From: Adiantum capillus-veneris
Lineage: Eukaryota; Streptophyta; Polypodiopsida; Polypodiales; Pteridaceae
Direction: 5' to 3'
DNA length: 64,000 bases
NCBI GenBank assembly: GCA_014529385.2
Contig: CM043969.1
Location: forward strand, 69,140,676-69,204,675
Numbering within the stretch: the stretch's first letter is position 1; the number at the start of each line of letters is the position of its first letter. Both the position numbers and the translations under genes were made by a program. The notes under the pieces are model-generated. The model was not told where the DNA came from. It did no database searches and saw only the letters and a program-made list of their open reading frames with translations. Shown in pieces: positions 45,690 through 57,039 of the stretch.

Positions 45690-46691
45690 CCTCACACAAG
45701 GCAAGCTTGGTACAAAGAAAGCAAAAGGGACACTTGTCAAGCTCCTCGTCATGTTGCCCTCATGGTGTGCCTAAAGCCTATTGGTTGGCCTCCCAAGGGG
45801 TCCAATGATTAAATGTTAATTAAATTAATTATTTTTGCATTTATCAAGTCCTCTCTCTCAAAGGGGAAAGGGGAACACTTGTTCCAAGACTAGCATGCTT
45901 GGTTGATATGCTTCTTGATTGTGATTGGCTAGGCCTAGAGGGGTCCAATGAGCTTCAAGCATGAGCTACAAGGGGGGGTTGACCAAGGAAGCTAGGGGCA
46001 TGCTTGAGGGGTATACTCTCGCACACACACTTACGCAGACTCTCATTGTGTGAAGTGCAAAGTGCAAGAGCTCCATCTCCTTCTCCAAGCTAGTAAAGAA
46101 GTTGAGAGCCTACACCAACACTCTTGTGGAATGCGAATCCAACCAAGAGGCATGCTTCAATGCTCTTTCTTCATCTTCTTTACTATGCTATTATGTATGC
46201 TAGCAAGAAGAGTGATGATAGGTGAGGAACTTATTCTTTCTCCTATGAAATTTTTCTTCTTCCTCTTCCCTACTCTCATTCCTTGCTAGATCTCTCCACC
46301 TTCAAGGTATTTGAGGCCTTGGGAATGAGGCTTTGAGATAGTTAGTGCTTTCCACAAAGTTTATGTTATGCTCGTGATGCATGAAGCTTTCCATCTTCAT
46401 TGCATCACCTAGGTCACATGGAACACAAAGATTGTATTGTACCAATTCTCTCTTGATGGGAGAAATTATAATACAAATGCCTATTGGAGGGGGGAACGTC
46501 TCTACATAAATACGGTCATGTTCTCTAAACTCTCTCTCTTGCAAAAGTATTGTTCATGCGAAGTTAACTACATGTTGTGTTTATGTTGCTACCATCAATT
46601 AAGTTCACCCTCTATGCTCACAAAGTAATTTCACAAAAGTACCTTCTCTAATTTCCACTACTCTCAAAGTTAATAGGCCATTTCCATTACA
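45690..46691 (+). repeat. Gypsy-C LTR 2, right part
   Basis: Resumes the LTR at CCTCACACAAGGCAAGC and runs to CATTTCCATTACA. The exact PBS TGGTATCAGAGC follows at 46,693-46,704, so this LTR also serves as the 5' LTR of copy 2. Confidence 0.88.
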
Positions 46692-47103
46692 TTGGTATCA
46701 GAGCATTTGGTTTCTCTTTCTTGCTTAGTAGAGAGTTCTTTAAGTAGCCTATAAATGGTTGATTTTGTTAATTATATTAGGATAAGTGGGACCGGGATCT
46801 ATTATCGGTTTTGTTGATCCCATTATGTGGGATATGGTGCACACCTTGGGAGCTTTGGACTTAATAATAGGGTCTTTTTAGACTTGCCTACAGCTTTACC
46901 ATTATTGAGCCATAAGAAGTCTAAAAGGAGCTAGCCCTCGACAATTCTGCAATATTAGACCCACTCCACTATTCTCTATAATTAACGACTTTGAGCCGTG
47001 GGTGTAGATACTTAAGTGCCGCTTTTCAAAGGCTAAGAGGAGTGGAAACTAAGGTTTTGAATTGCCAAATCATACACTAAGTAAGTACACAAATTTTGTT
47101 AAT

Positions 47104-48460
47104 ATGGCTGACAATAACCAAGAGAGTAGAATGAACATTGATAGCTTTGATTTCGCACATGACGGTGCTAATGATGATGCCCCCATGTTTCCCAATAATC
47201 TTGTTACTAGGTTGTAGCAAGCTATGGGCAACCCTGCTTTGCAAGCCAAAGCTACTCAACAACTTTACGCTTATGGGATTTCCCTTCCTCTCCAAGAGGA
47301 GAGAGAGCTTAGGAGGCCTCTTGAAGAGACCCCCAAAAGAAGACTCTCTCCCATACAAAAGGAGGAATCCAATGAGCAAGAAAGTAATTAAACTTTAAGT
47401 TCCTATCAAGACATGGCTCCATGAAGACGACGGTCTAGACAATCGCCAACTCCTCCCAAGAGGAAACGTTCAACCCACAGTCCTTCTCCTCGTCACTCCA
47501 AAAGGGAAGAGAGGAAACAAAGGAAGAAAAGGGCAAGAAGAGGTCACCATATTCTCCTTCTTCTTCACCTTCCTCCTCTTCCAACGAAAGCTATGGCTAT
47601 TCTCCTAAAGAATACAACAGGGGAGGACATGGCAAATCCTACGCTGCATGGCGAAGGTCACAAAAAAAATAATTCAAAGAGGGAGGAAAGAGTATCTCTT
47701 TTCTCACCTATGATGGCACCTTTGGTGCCTCCAACAAAGTATTGGCCTTCATCTAGCAATTTGATGCGGCCTTTGGAGACAAGGGCTTCAAAGAGTCCTC
47801 CAATCTACGCCATGTAGCTATGCACTTCCAAAAATTGGCTCGTCAATGGTGGGCTAGCCTTCGTGGCAACGGCAAAGCCCCAAAGACATGGAAAACTCTA
47901 CGAGCTTCCATCATGAAGCAATTCATTGCAAGCGATGAAAAGGACAAAGTGCTCACCGAAAGGCACAGTTTGAAGCTTCTCTCTAATGAGTCTATCCACA
48001 AGTATGTAGACAAGTTTTTGGGGATTTACATCTCAAGGCTACTATCTCCAAAAGATAGACTTTGTCGAGCAAAAGCAGCAGTTTTTTGTGGGATTACCTA
48101 AAGAGATGGCTGAGTATGTCAACTCACAACGGCTTGGTTCCGTTACCAAAGTAATCCACCACACCATGGTTGCTTCGCCTATCAATTTCCAACAAGGGGC
48201 TAGACAAAATGTCAAGCCCATGGAAAAAAAGACAAAAATAATGCAAACTTGGAAAACCAATGCCCAAAATTCTTTCCAAAGCAATTCCAACAATAACAAC
48301 AACAATCGGTCCAAGGAGAAGGGAGTTTACAAAGGTAAAAACAAAATCTCTCTTGAAGAGCTAGAAGCTTTTTGCAATGACCATAAATGTTTTAAGTGTG
48401 GGGAGCAAGGACATGGCTATCGTTCTTGCCCAAGAGAAATGCTCGCACCATCGAAGCTCC
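47104..48460 (+). pseudogene. Gypsy-C copy 2 Gag
   Basis: Start MADNNQESRMNIDSFDFAHD at 47,104. Capsid HKYVDKF.G..I near 48,000 and AEYVNSQRLGSVTKVIHHTM, zinc knuckle CFKCGEQGHGYRSC near 48,400. The protease domain is deleted: the knuckle is followed almost at once by the RT N-terminus. Confidence 0.82.
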
Positions 48461-50545
48461 AAAAAAGGAAGCTCACCGCTCAACAAGCCTCCTTATCGAG
48501 TTTCTTAAGCTTAACAGAAGAGATCATGAGGCAAGTACAAGAATTGGTTGACAAAGGGATGGTGAGGCCTAGCTCCTCTCCCTTTTGTTCTCCAGTCCTT
48601 TTAGTTCAAAAGAAAGATGGTACATGCCGTATGTGTGTGGACTATCGAGCACTAAATAATATCACTATCAAAAACAAATTTCTCGTGCCTCAGGTAGAAG
48701 ATCTGTTTGATAAGCTACAAGGCAATACCTACTTTAGTAGGATTGAACTTAAAAGTGGCTATCATTAAATAAGGATAGTAGATGAAGATATCCAAGATGG
48801 CGTCTCGCACAACGTCTGGTCTTTATGAATCTCTAGTCAAGCCTTTTGGCTTGACTAGAGATTCAAGCCTTTTGGTCAAGCCTTTTGGCTTGACTAATGC
48901 ACTGACCACGTTCAATCGATTAATGGAGAAAATCTTTAGGCCCTATCGCAAATCCACTAGAGTGTTCTTTGATGATGTCATCATCTACTCCAAGTCCTTG
49001 GAGGAACATAAGCAACATCTCCAACTGATTTTTCAAGCATTGAGGGAGAACAAGCTTTTTCTCAACGAAAAGAAATGCTAATTTTTCCTCCAAGAGATTC
49101 GATACTTAGGTCATATTATCTCTCAAGATGGTATCCAGATGGATCCATCGAAGTTAGAGGTATTAAACGCATGGCTTAATCCAAGGAATCTACATGAGCT
49201 AAGAAGCTTTATTGGTATGTGTGCATACTATAGATGCTTCATAGCAAAATTCTCTTAAATACCAGGACCATTACATGACTTAACAAAGAAGAACGTTAAA
49301 TATTTATGGATTGCTAATGAGAAAATTGATTTTCACAAGCTCAAAAAGAAGCTTACCTCCCAACCAGTCCTCATGCTTCCGGATCTCTCAAAGCCATTTG
49401 AGGTCCAATGTGATGCTTGTGGTGATTGTCTTGGAGCAGTCTTGCTTCAAGAAGGGCATGCCATAGCATATGAGAGCCGAAGGCTCAATTCAAATGAACG
49501 AGTCTTGGGTATTTATGAGAAAGAGCTTGTAGTTGTTCTACATGTCCTAGACACATGGCAACACTATTTATTGAGGACTCCATTCATTTTACAAACATAC
49601 CACCAAAGTCTCAAGTACTTCATGACACAAACCAAGCTTTCTGACAAACAAATGAGGTGGGAAAATTTTCTTTTGTAATTTAGTTTTCATATTGCTCACA
49701 TTGTGGGTAAGCACAATCAAGTGGCCGATACAATCAACTTGAGTTGATAAGCCATCTTTATTTTGATGGCCAACTTTAGTAGGATTGAACTTAAAAGTGG
49801 CTATCATCAAATAAGGATAGTAGATGAAGTTAATGCGGTGTCTATAGCTACTCACAATGATCTATCTTCTATGATAGATGAGTATGCTACTGACCCTGAC
49901 TATAGCGACATAATGTCAGTCCTTGCTTTGGGTAAGAAAGAGGAACCATTCACCTTGTAGGACATTGCTCGATGCCGATGATAATAGCCATGACTTATAA
50001 GAATCTTTTCAAAAGATTCAGGAGGCTATATCCATCTCTCAAAAAAGGCAAAAGCTATTGCTGACAAGCATAGATGGGCCTTAACATTCAAAGAAAATGA
50101 TTAGGTCTTACTTAAGTTTCCTAAGGCTGGATTAATGCAAATGAAGAGCAACAATCCTACGGGCCATCAAAAGTATTATGCTAAGCTAGCAAAAAGATAC
50201 TATGATCCTTTCCAAATCTTGAAGCCCATCAATGAGATGGCTTATCAACTCAAGTTTCCCAACCATTGGCTCATACACAATGCCTTTCATGTGAGCCTAC
50301 TTAAGCCCTACAAAGGAGACCCACCACGTGAACCAATTATTGAAGACCCTCCCAAAATCAAAGACCAAGAAGAGGTGCTACAACCTAAATCTATTCTTTG
50401 GCATGAAGACAAGGTACTACGACATGGTAAGATTATCCAATGATATCTTATTAAGTTCAAAACTTATCCTTTTGAAGATGCTAGATGGATGCAAGGAATA
50501 CAGTTTAAGGATAGTATGAACCTTGTCAATGCTACATTAGAGTAA
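48461..50545 (+). pseudogene. Gypsy-C copy 2 Pol, rearranged
   Basis: RT: VRPSSSPFCSPVLLVQKKDG, MCVDYRALNNITIKNKFLVP, a local duplication of KPFGLT around 48,837-48,898, and catalytic FFDDVIIYS near 48,980. RNase H: DLSKPFEVQCDACGDCLGAV at 49,379. At 49,775-49,829 a 55-bp RT segment from 48,733-48,787 is inserted. The integrase core is missing; the tail (QKYYAKLAKRYYDPFQILKP, HNAFHVSLLKPYKGD) and the chromodomain YLIKFKTYPFEDARWMQ remain, with a stop before the latter. Confidence 0.82.
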
Positions 50546-50904
50546 GGAAATGTACAAATTTATTTCAAATCATCAATGTTTTTGTCTTATAATACTAATT
50601 CTCTTTTTATTGTGCACAAATTTAAATAGTATGCATGCTTAGAATCATGTTTGTGATGACGACGTCTCTCAAACACCAAGTAGAATTTGTCACTCTACTT
50701 GGGAGAATGAAATGGACTAAAGAGCAGACATGCTTGCGGAAACTATGTCTCCCAAGCACCAAATGGATTAGTCATCCATCTTGGAAAGATGTCGTAGGAT
50801 CAAAAGGGATCCTCTACCCGCTAAGAAAGGTTGACTAATGACTAAGGCTTTATCTCTTCTACTTCATAGTCATGGGGACGACTATGATTTCAAGAGAGAG
50901 GTAA

Positions 50905-52415
50905 TATCATAAAAACTAATATTTAACCAACCCAAATGATTTTCTCATATTAAACTGATCATTTAATGTGGAAGAATAAACGAGAACAAGGGTTAGAATA
51001 TAGGTATGTGCTTTAGATGCATCTAAGCACGGGACCAAAGATAATGGGTCAAAATAGGAGATGGTTTATCAAAGAGAAATGATAATGGAGCTTAAAGATC
51101 CTAGGGTTAGCTTCATTAAAGACCTCCAAAGGTTAGTGTTAAAAAGTCCTTTGACCTTCAGTAAGCTTGGGCTGAAAGCTTGGGCTGAGCTTGAGGTGGG
51201 AACGTGGCCCAAGCTTGAGGTGCTTGTCGTGCTTGATGACTAAGGTGCTTGAGGTGCTTGATGACTAAGATGCTTGAGGTTCTTGTCGTGCTTGTTGACG
51301 AGGGAGTCTGAGGTGCTTGTGGGAACACTACCCAAGCTTGAGATGCTTTGTCATGCTTGCTGTGACTAAGGTGCTTGGGGGTAAGGTGTCCAAAAAGTCA
51401 AATCCCATCCCTACAAGAGAGGGGGCGAGCCCTAAAGCTAAGGGGATACGAGAGAACACACAGACCCTCACACAAGGCTAGCTTGGTACAAAGAAATCAA
51501 AAGGGACACTTGTCAATCTCCTCCTCATGTTGCCCTCATGGTGTGCGTAAAACCTATTGGTTGGCCTCCCAAGGGATCTAATGATACATTAGCTGATTTA
51601 ATTAATTATTTTTGCATTTATCAAGTCCTCTCTCTCAAAGGGGAAAGGGGGACACTTGTCCCAAGACTAGCATGCTTGCTTGTGATTGGCTAGGCCTAGA
51701 GGGGTCCAATGAGCTTCAAGCATGAGCTACAAGGGGGGGTCGACCAAGGAAGCTAGGGGAATTCTTGGGGGGTATACTCTCCCACACACACTCACACACA
51801 CTCTCATTGTGTGAAGTGCAAAGTGCAAGAGCTCCATCTCCTTCTCCAAGCTACTAGAGAAGTTGAGATCCTACACCAACACTCTTGGCTATGGAATGAA
51901 AATCCAACCAAGATTCATGCTTCAATGCTTAAGCTTGCCATCTTCTCCATCTTCATTACTATTGTATTATGTATGCTATCAAGAAGAGTGATGATAAGTG
52001 AGGAATTAATTCTTTCTCCTATGAAATGTTTCTTCTTTCTCTTCCCTACCCTCATTCCCCGCTAGCTCTCTCCACCTTCGAAGGTGTTTGAGGCCTTGGG
52101 ACTGAGGCTTGGGATGGTTAATGCTTTCCACAAAGTTTACATTATTCTCGTGATGTAAGAAGCTTTCCATCTTCATTGCATCACATAGGTCACAAGGAAC
52201 ACAAAGATTGTATTTTGTACCAAGTCTCTCTTGATGGGAGAAACTATAATACAAATGCCTATTGGAGGTGGCTCCACATAAATTCGATCCTCAACTGTTG
52301 TCATGTTTATGTTGCTACCATCAATTAAGTTCACCCTCTATGCTCACAAAGTAATTTCACAAAAGTACCTTCTCTAATTTCCCCTACTCTCAAAGTTAAA
52401 GCCATTTCCATTACA
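50905..52415 (+). repeat. Gypsy-C LTR 3
   Basis: 1511 bp. Starts TATCATAAAAACTAATAT after CAAGAGAGAGGTAA and ends CATTTCCATTACA at 52,415. Includes the TGCTTGAGGTGCTTG minisatellite (51,215-51,380). Unrelated sequence follows. Confidence 0.88.
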
Positions 52416-52482
52416 CCTGTTTTCAAAAAGATCCAAATTCACCAAAATTATATATCTTTACACAAATATTATCAATTTTACA

Positions 52483-54246
52483 TCAAATTTTGATTCTTTT
52501 GGTATCTCTAGGCATGTCACCCCTATATCTCAAAATACTTTCTTCTTTTATAGCCCTCAAGGAGGTTAACATTTGACTCCTTACCTGCAACTCCATAGCT
52601 AGAGTAGCAAAGAAAGTATCCCGCTCTTGAAGCATTGAATCCTGCAACATACCCAAATATTCTAAGTGTTGCAGCTCTCTCAAGTAGCATGACCTTGTTT
52701 GCATTGTTTACATCTTCAGGGAAAATATTAGCAACTCAGGATCTTCAGAATACTACGTTTGAAAAGCACAAAAGGTGACACTATCCAATGTAGGCAAGTA
52801 GTGCATGAGGGAGGAGGCATCCCTTCTGGAAGTGCCCTCTGCTGCTTTCCCTCTGGAGCCTTTAGCTCTCCCAAGAAAATTATCCTTGTCAAGGAGTTCG
52901 ATATGCAAAACAAGAAGTAATAAATAAATAATAAAAACTTCAAAACAAAAGAAGATTGTAGAAAGGGAGATCAAGGTGAGCCTGAGTATACCTTTTGCAA
53001 CTCATCCTCGGCAATGACTTTTTTAATAAGGATATTTCATGATCTAGTCATCTCTCTTTTGTCAATGTCCTTATTTACCTCTTTTACCTTAAAATCTCTG
53101 CCAAAAGATTGGATACCAAGGTTCTTCTCAAAATCCTCATCTTTAAGAGTAGGTTTCTTCTATGCCACTCTTTTCATGCATAGAGCAAGTGCATCAGGAG
53201 CAGGAAGAAATAAGTTATCAAGATGTCTACAAATCAAGTGCCAAAAACTCCTCTTTTGACTCTTCTTCTGTATCAATGAAGTCGTTGGCCACCTTAAAGG
53301 CTTCAAAAATGGTTGCAATACATTAGTCCTCCATGATGTTAAAACATGCATTGAATACAGTGGAGAGGGATATACTCTTTTCCATTGATATAAAAGAAGG
53401 GAAGGCTTGGAATAGTAATAGAGGTCTCAGAGAACTCTACCTCCTATGTGGGCTCATAAATGGCAGTACTAGCTCTAAATTGAGCAACATCAAAATTTGA
53501 ACTCTCTTGCTCCTCACCTACACCATGAATTTCTTCCTCCTCCATGATGTTCAAACATGCATTGAATACAGTGGAGAGGGATATACTCTTTTCCATTGAT
53601 ATAAAAGAAGGGAAGGCTTGGAACAGTAATAGAGGTCTCAGAGAACTCTACCTCCTATGTGGGCTCATAAATGGCAGTACTAGCTCTAAATTGAGCAACA
53701 TCAAAATTTGAACTCTCTTGCTCCTCACCTACACCATGAATTTCTTCCTCCTCTAGAACTTCACTTTTCTCAAGCTGCAGGACTGTGGAAACATTTGTAA
53801 TTGTTTCCTCTTTGTCTGTATCTTTCACATCGTCTTGACCATTGCCTCGCATGTTAACTTTAAGGAACAAATAGAAAATAAAGGCAAAGTTCCTTTGTAA
53901 CAAGGTTACAAGGCTTTGAATGGAAATAGCAAGCAGTGCTTAGTAGGAAAACAAAAGAAGACTTCTTGGAAAATATTCCTAATTTCCTTGTTACTTTGCC
54001 CTTCTTAATTGGGTTGGTAGTAAATTCTTTTAGATGACAATAACTCTTGCCATCCAATACAAAACATTTACCCTTAACTGCCTCCTCAAACTCTTTGACC
54101 TTCTCTAATGGAAAATCTCTCAATTTGTCTAAAATAATTGAAAGAGAAAATTGAGGATTGAATATACCATATGCCTTTTTGAACAATTCCATGTCACCAC
54201 CATCTATGGCAACAACCAAGAGTTTTTCACTTGGGCTCTCCTCCAA
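52483..54246 (-). pseudogene. Unrecognised decayed minus-strand gene
   Basis: Coding-like islands in minus order: MEESPSEKLLVVAIDGGDME (54,246) to GKSYCHLKEFTTNPIKKGK; an acidic stretch KDTDKEETITNVSTVLQLEK (about 53,840); ATIFEAFKVANDFIDTEEES (about 53,310); LKDEDFEKNLGIQSFGRDFK (about 53,130); and a C-terminal helix YLRELQHLEYLGMLQDSMLQ (52,704-52,483). Stops, frameshifts and a 211-bp tandem duplication break it. No domain recognised; the charge pattern suggests coiled-coil segments. Confidence 0.4.
53330..53751. repeat. 211-bp tandem duplication
   Basis: 53,330-53,540 and 53,541-53,751 are almost identical (CATGCATTGAATACAGTGG through CACCATGAATTTCTTCCTCC). They duplicate a piece of the acidic segment of the decayed minus-strand gene. 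Confidence 0.9.
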
Positions 54247-54361
54247 AATCTTCTATCCACCCTTAGTAATCCGAGTCTTTTTTTTTTGGCTTTGGAAGAA
54301 GCCCAAATGATGCAATGCGGGCGGGAGATGAAAAGTACAAACACCCCAGCTCATGCCGTGC

Positions 54362-54500
54362 CGGAATGGGAGAGGAAGCAAAAGGGGTGGATCGAAAAGG
54401 TCAGCCCGGAATGGGAGAGAAGCAAAAGGGGTTCAATCTGCAAGGTCAGCCTAGAATGGGAGAGAAGCAAAAGGGGTGGATTGGGAGAGCAAAGAGGGGT
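54362..54500 (+). repeat. Minisatellite, about 3 units of 45-48 bp
   Basis: Units read GGAATGGGAGAGAAGCAAAA then GGGGTGGATCGAAAAGGTCAGCC, with the last unit shortened. Confidence 0.75.
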
Positions 54501-54979
54501 GGATTGATAGGGTATTGCAGGATAAGAACTTAGCTATGCAACCTAAACAGCACGATGAGAGGTTTTCAAGATTTGTGGAGGGGTGCTTTATCACGTCGTG
54601 CAGGCTTAAATTGTCAATTGGCACACAACAACTAAACAATGAGATGAGAGGTTTTCAAGAGTTTGAAGGGGTGCTTTCTCGCATTGTGCGGGCTGGAATG
54701 GACAAACTACAAAAGGTAATCACTATGAGGGGATAGGAAGGTCTACCTTAGAGATAGGGTGGAACGGGATCGCACCGTGTGGGAGGCTATGCGCGGTTTA
54801 AGAGTTGTGTGAAAGTGAGAATCATACTTATATATGGGGCAAAATTCGACCGTTGGTAACACATGTCAACCATGCACTCGTGCCATGTGGCATCATCACT
54901 AGAAGATTTTGGAGGTGGACCTTATTGAGCAAAGAGAAAAGGAGGCGCATCAAATGGGCAGTAAGGCAAGGTAACATTC

Positions 54980-55127
<148 letters not shown>

Positions 55128-55467
55128 CTAGGGAAATCCAAAGGGCGTATGGAGGGCGGAGGGAGGAGCAGTAGGGATGTAGGTGCAAGAGAGGAGGACC
55201 AAGCAGGAGGAAAGAGTGCAAAGGAGAGGGGGAAGGGATATAGCCCTCTGTCTCCTTGTTTGATCTACGTCGCGTGCACGACAACATAAGTGGAGTAAAC
55301 AAGTCCCTGCACACCGTGAGACAAAAGAGTGGAAGAAACTTTCCCTTTTTCCCTCTCCCTCTACTATGCTCTGCGGTGCACGCAAGGCAATTGAAAGTTT
55401 GTAAACATCTCGACGTGCACCGTGGGACAAAACTCTCTATACCCAGTTGAGGGTGCTAAGATACACA

Positions 55468-55473
55468 CCCCCC

Positions 55474-55504
<31 letters not shown>

Positions 55505-55534
55505 AAAACTCTACTTCTCCTCCCATAGAATATT

Positions 55535-55569
<35 letters not shown>
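55468..55569 (+). repeat. Poly-C, poly-A and (CT)n run
   Basis: About 26 Cs (from 55,468) then 14 As, then a CT run at about 55,540-55,569. Confidence 0.9.
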
Positions 55570-55571
<2 letters not shown>

Positions 55572-55791
55572 AAAGCATACTTTATCTCTCCCTATCTCTT
55601 TTTCTCTATGTTCTGCTAGACTAGGCACGCCACCATAATGTAGTACATGCAATAAAGTGAATAATTTACTTCTTTATTGAAACTGTACGAATCATCAAAT
55701 TCCCACTAGATATAATTAGACATTTCACACGTATGAGGAATGTATTTGTTAAAACACCATGCATGACGGCAATGGTTACATGATTGTTTAG

Positions 55792-55794
<3 letters not shown>

Positions 55795-55848
<54 letters not shown>
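55795..55848 (+). repeat. (GA)n tract
   Basis: About 27 GA units. Confidence 0.95.
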
Positions 55849-55851
<3 letters not shown>

Positions 55852-56049
55852 AAGGCTTGATTGGATGTGCTTCTTGCAGTGACGATAAGTACCAACATGC
55901 ACTACTATGCTCTACGACACGCCTGGATGCACATAGTGTTGCTATTCTCTTCTACATGCACCGTTGGAGTACGTAATGAGAGATAGACCTGGTTCCTTTT
56001 TTTGTTCCATGGCGTGCATCGATGGGTTTGAAATCCACCGATTGTCTTG

Positions 56050-56205
<156 letters not shown>

Positions 56206-56486
56206 ACACAGGACTGTTTGATTCTGCATACATCGTGTGGAGAAAAAACTCCCTCCAATATGACGAGGTGCATTCAATGTAACCAATAAAGAGACATTCC
56301 CTCAATCATCATGGCCGTTATGACTCTGTCAAAGGAATCCACTTGAAAGTACACTTTTTGAATGGTTGATGAGGACATCCTTTTATTATCACACCAATTT
56401 TCTAGAGAGAGAACGCAAAACCTTGTATTTTCTTAAAAGGCCCTACAAATGACCTCCAAAATTCCCTAATGGCCCACAATGATCAA

Positions 56487-56533
56487 CTGTATGGATGATC
56501 GTCCATCTGTATGGATGATCGTCCATATATAAG
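56487..56533 (+). promoter_or_regulatory. Duplicated near-palindromic 20-mer next to a TATA box
   Basis: CTGTATGGATGATCGTCCAT occurs twice back to back (56,487-56,506 and 56,507-56,526), each containing ATGGA(TGATCG)TCCAT dyad symmetry. ATATATAAG follows at once. A transcription start would fall near 56,560, ahead of the histone-fold ORF. Promoter function is inference. Confidence 0.5.
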
Positions 56534-56599
56534 CTCCAAGACACGTACTCATTTGTGACGCCATTAGCGTTATTTGCTTCTTCTCTTGCAAGTTCTCCC

Positions 56600-57030
56600 C
56601 ACCCTACACGGTGTGATAAGGCGTTGTTTTGCATTCTTGAACCCTCTCCTATTGCTTTATTTGGGAAAAGTGCTCAAATCCAGGGAAAAGTCCTTCTTGC
56701 TAGAAGGGGTTAGCCAGAGCTTTGGCAGTCCGTCATTGCTTTGTTTGGGCACATCTCCTAGGAAGCCTAGACAGTGTGATACGAGAGAGTTGAACATCTT
56801 TGGATATATCCTTATTGCTTTGTTCGGGGATTCCCTTGTACAAGTTTGACATCTTTTTATCAGCCTTCACGGTGCGATACTGTGTGCTTCCAAAACTTGA
56901 AACCTATTTTATTGCTTCCTTCAAGGATTCCCTTGTGCTATCTTTACATTTTCCTATCATCCTTCATGGCACAATACGGTGTGCTCCTTAAAGTTGAAGC
57001 CTATTATATTGTGTCGTTCAGTTATTCTGA
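56600..57030 (+). repeat. Four degenerate ~95-160-bp repeats
   Basis: Repeats of CTTCACGGTGCGATAC.GTGT.CTTC, TTGAA, then ATTGCTT and GGATTCCCTTGT blocks, starting near 56,607, 56,768, 56,864 and 56,962. They fill the space between the TATA region and the histone-fold ORF. Confidence 0.6.
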
Positions 57031-57039
57031 TCAACTATC

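Larger units (their letters stand above)
34396..52415 (+). mobile_element. Gypsy-C tandem chromovirus array: LTR-internal-LTR-internal-LTR
   Basis: Three LTRs of one family (34,396-36,117; 39,797-40,362 plus 45,690-46,691; 50,905-52,415) alternate with two internal regions, each with its own PBS and purine tract. The middle LTR serves both units and is split by a foreign 5.3-kb insert. LTR starts align with gypsy-B (GTCATAA..ACTAATAT, ATTAAACTGATCATTTAATG). The first LTR lacks its first ~38 bases at the copia junction. Tandem arrays arise by LTR-LTR recombination or template switching. Confidence 0.85.
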
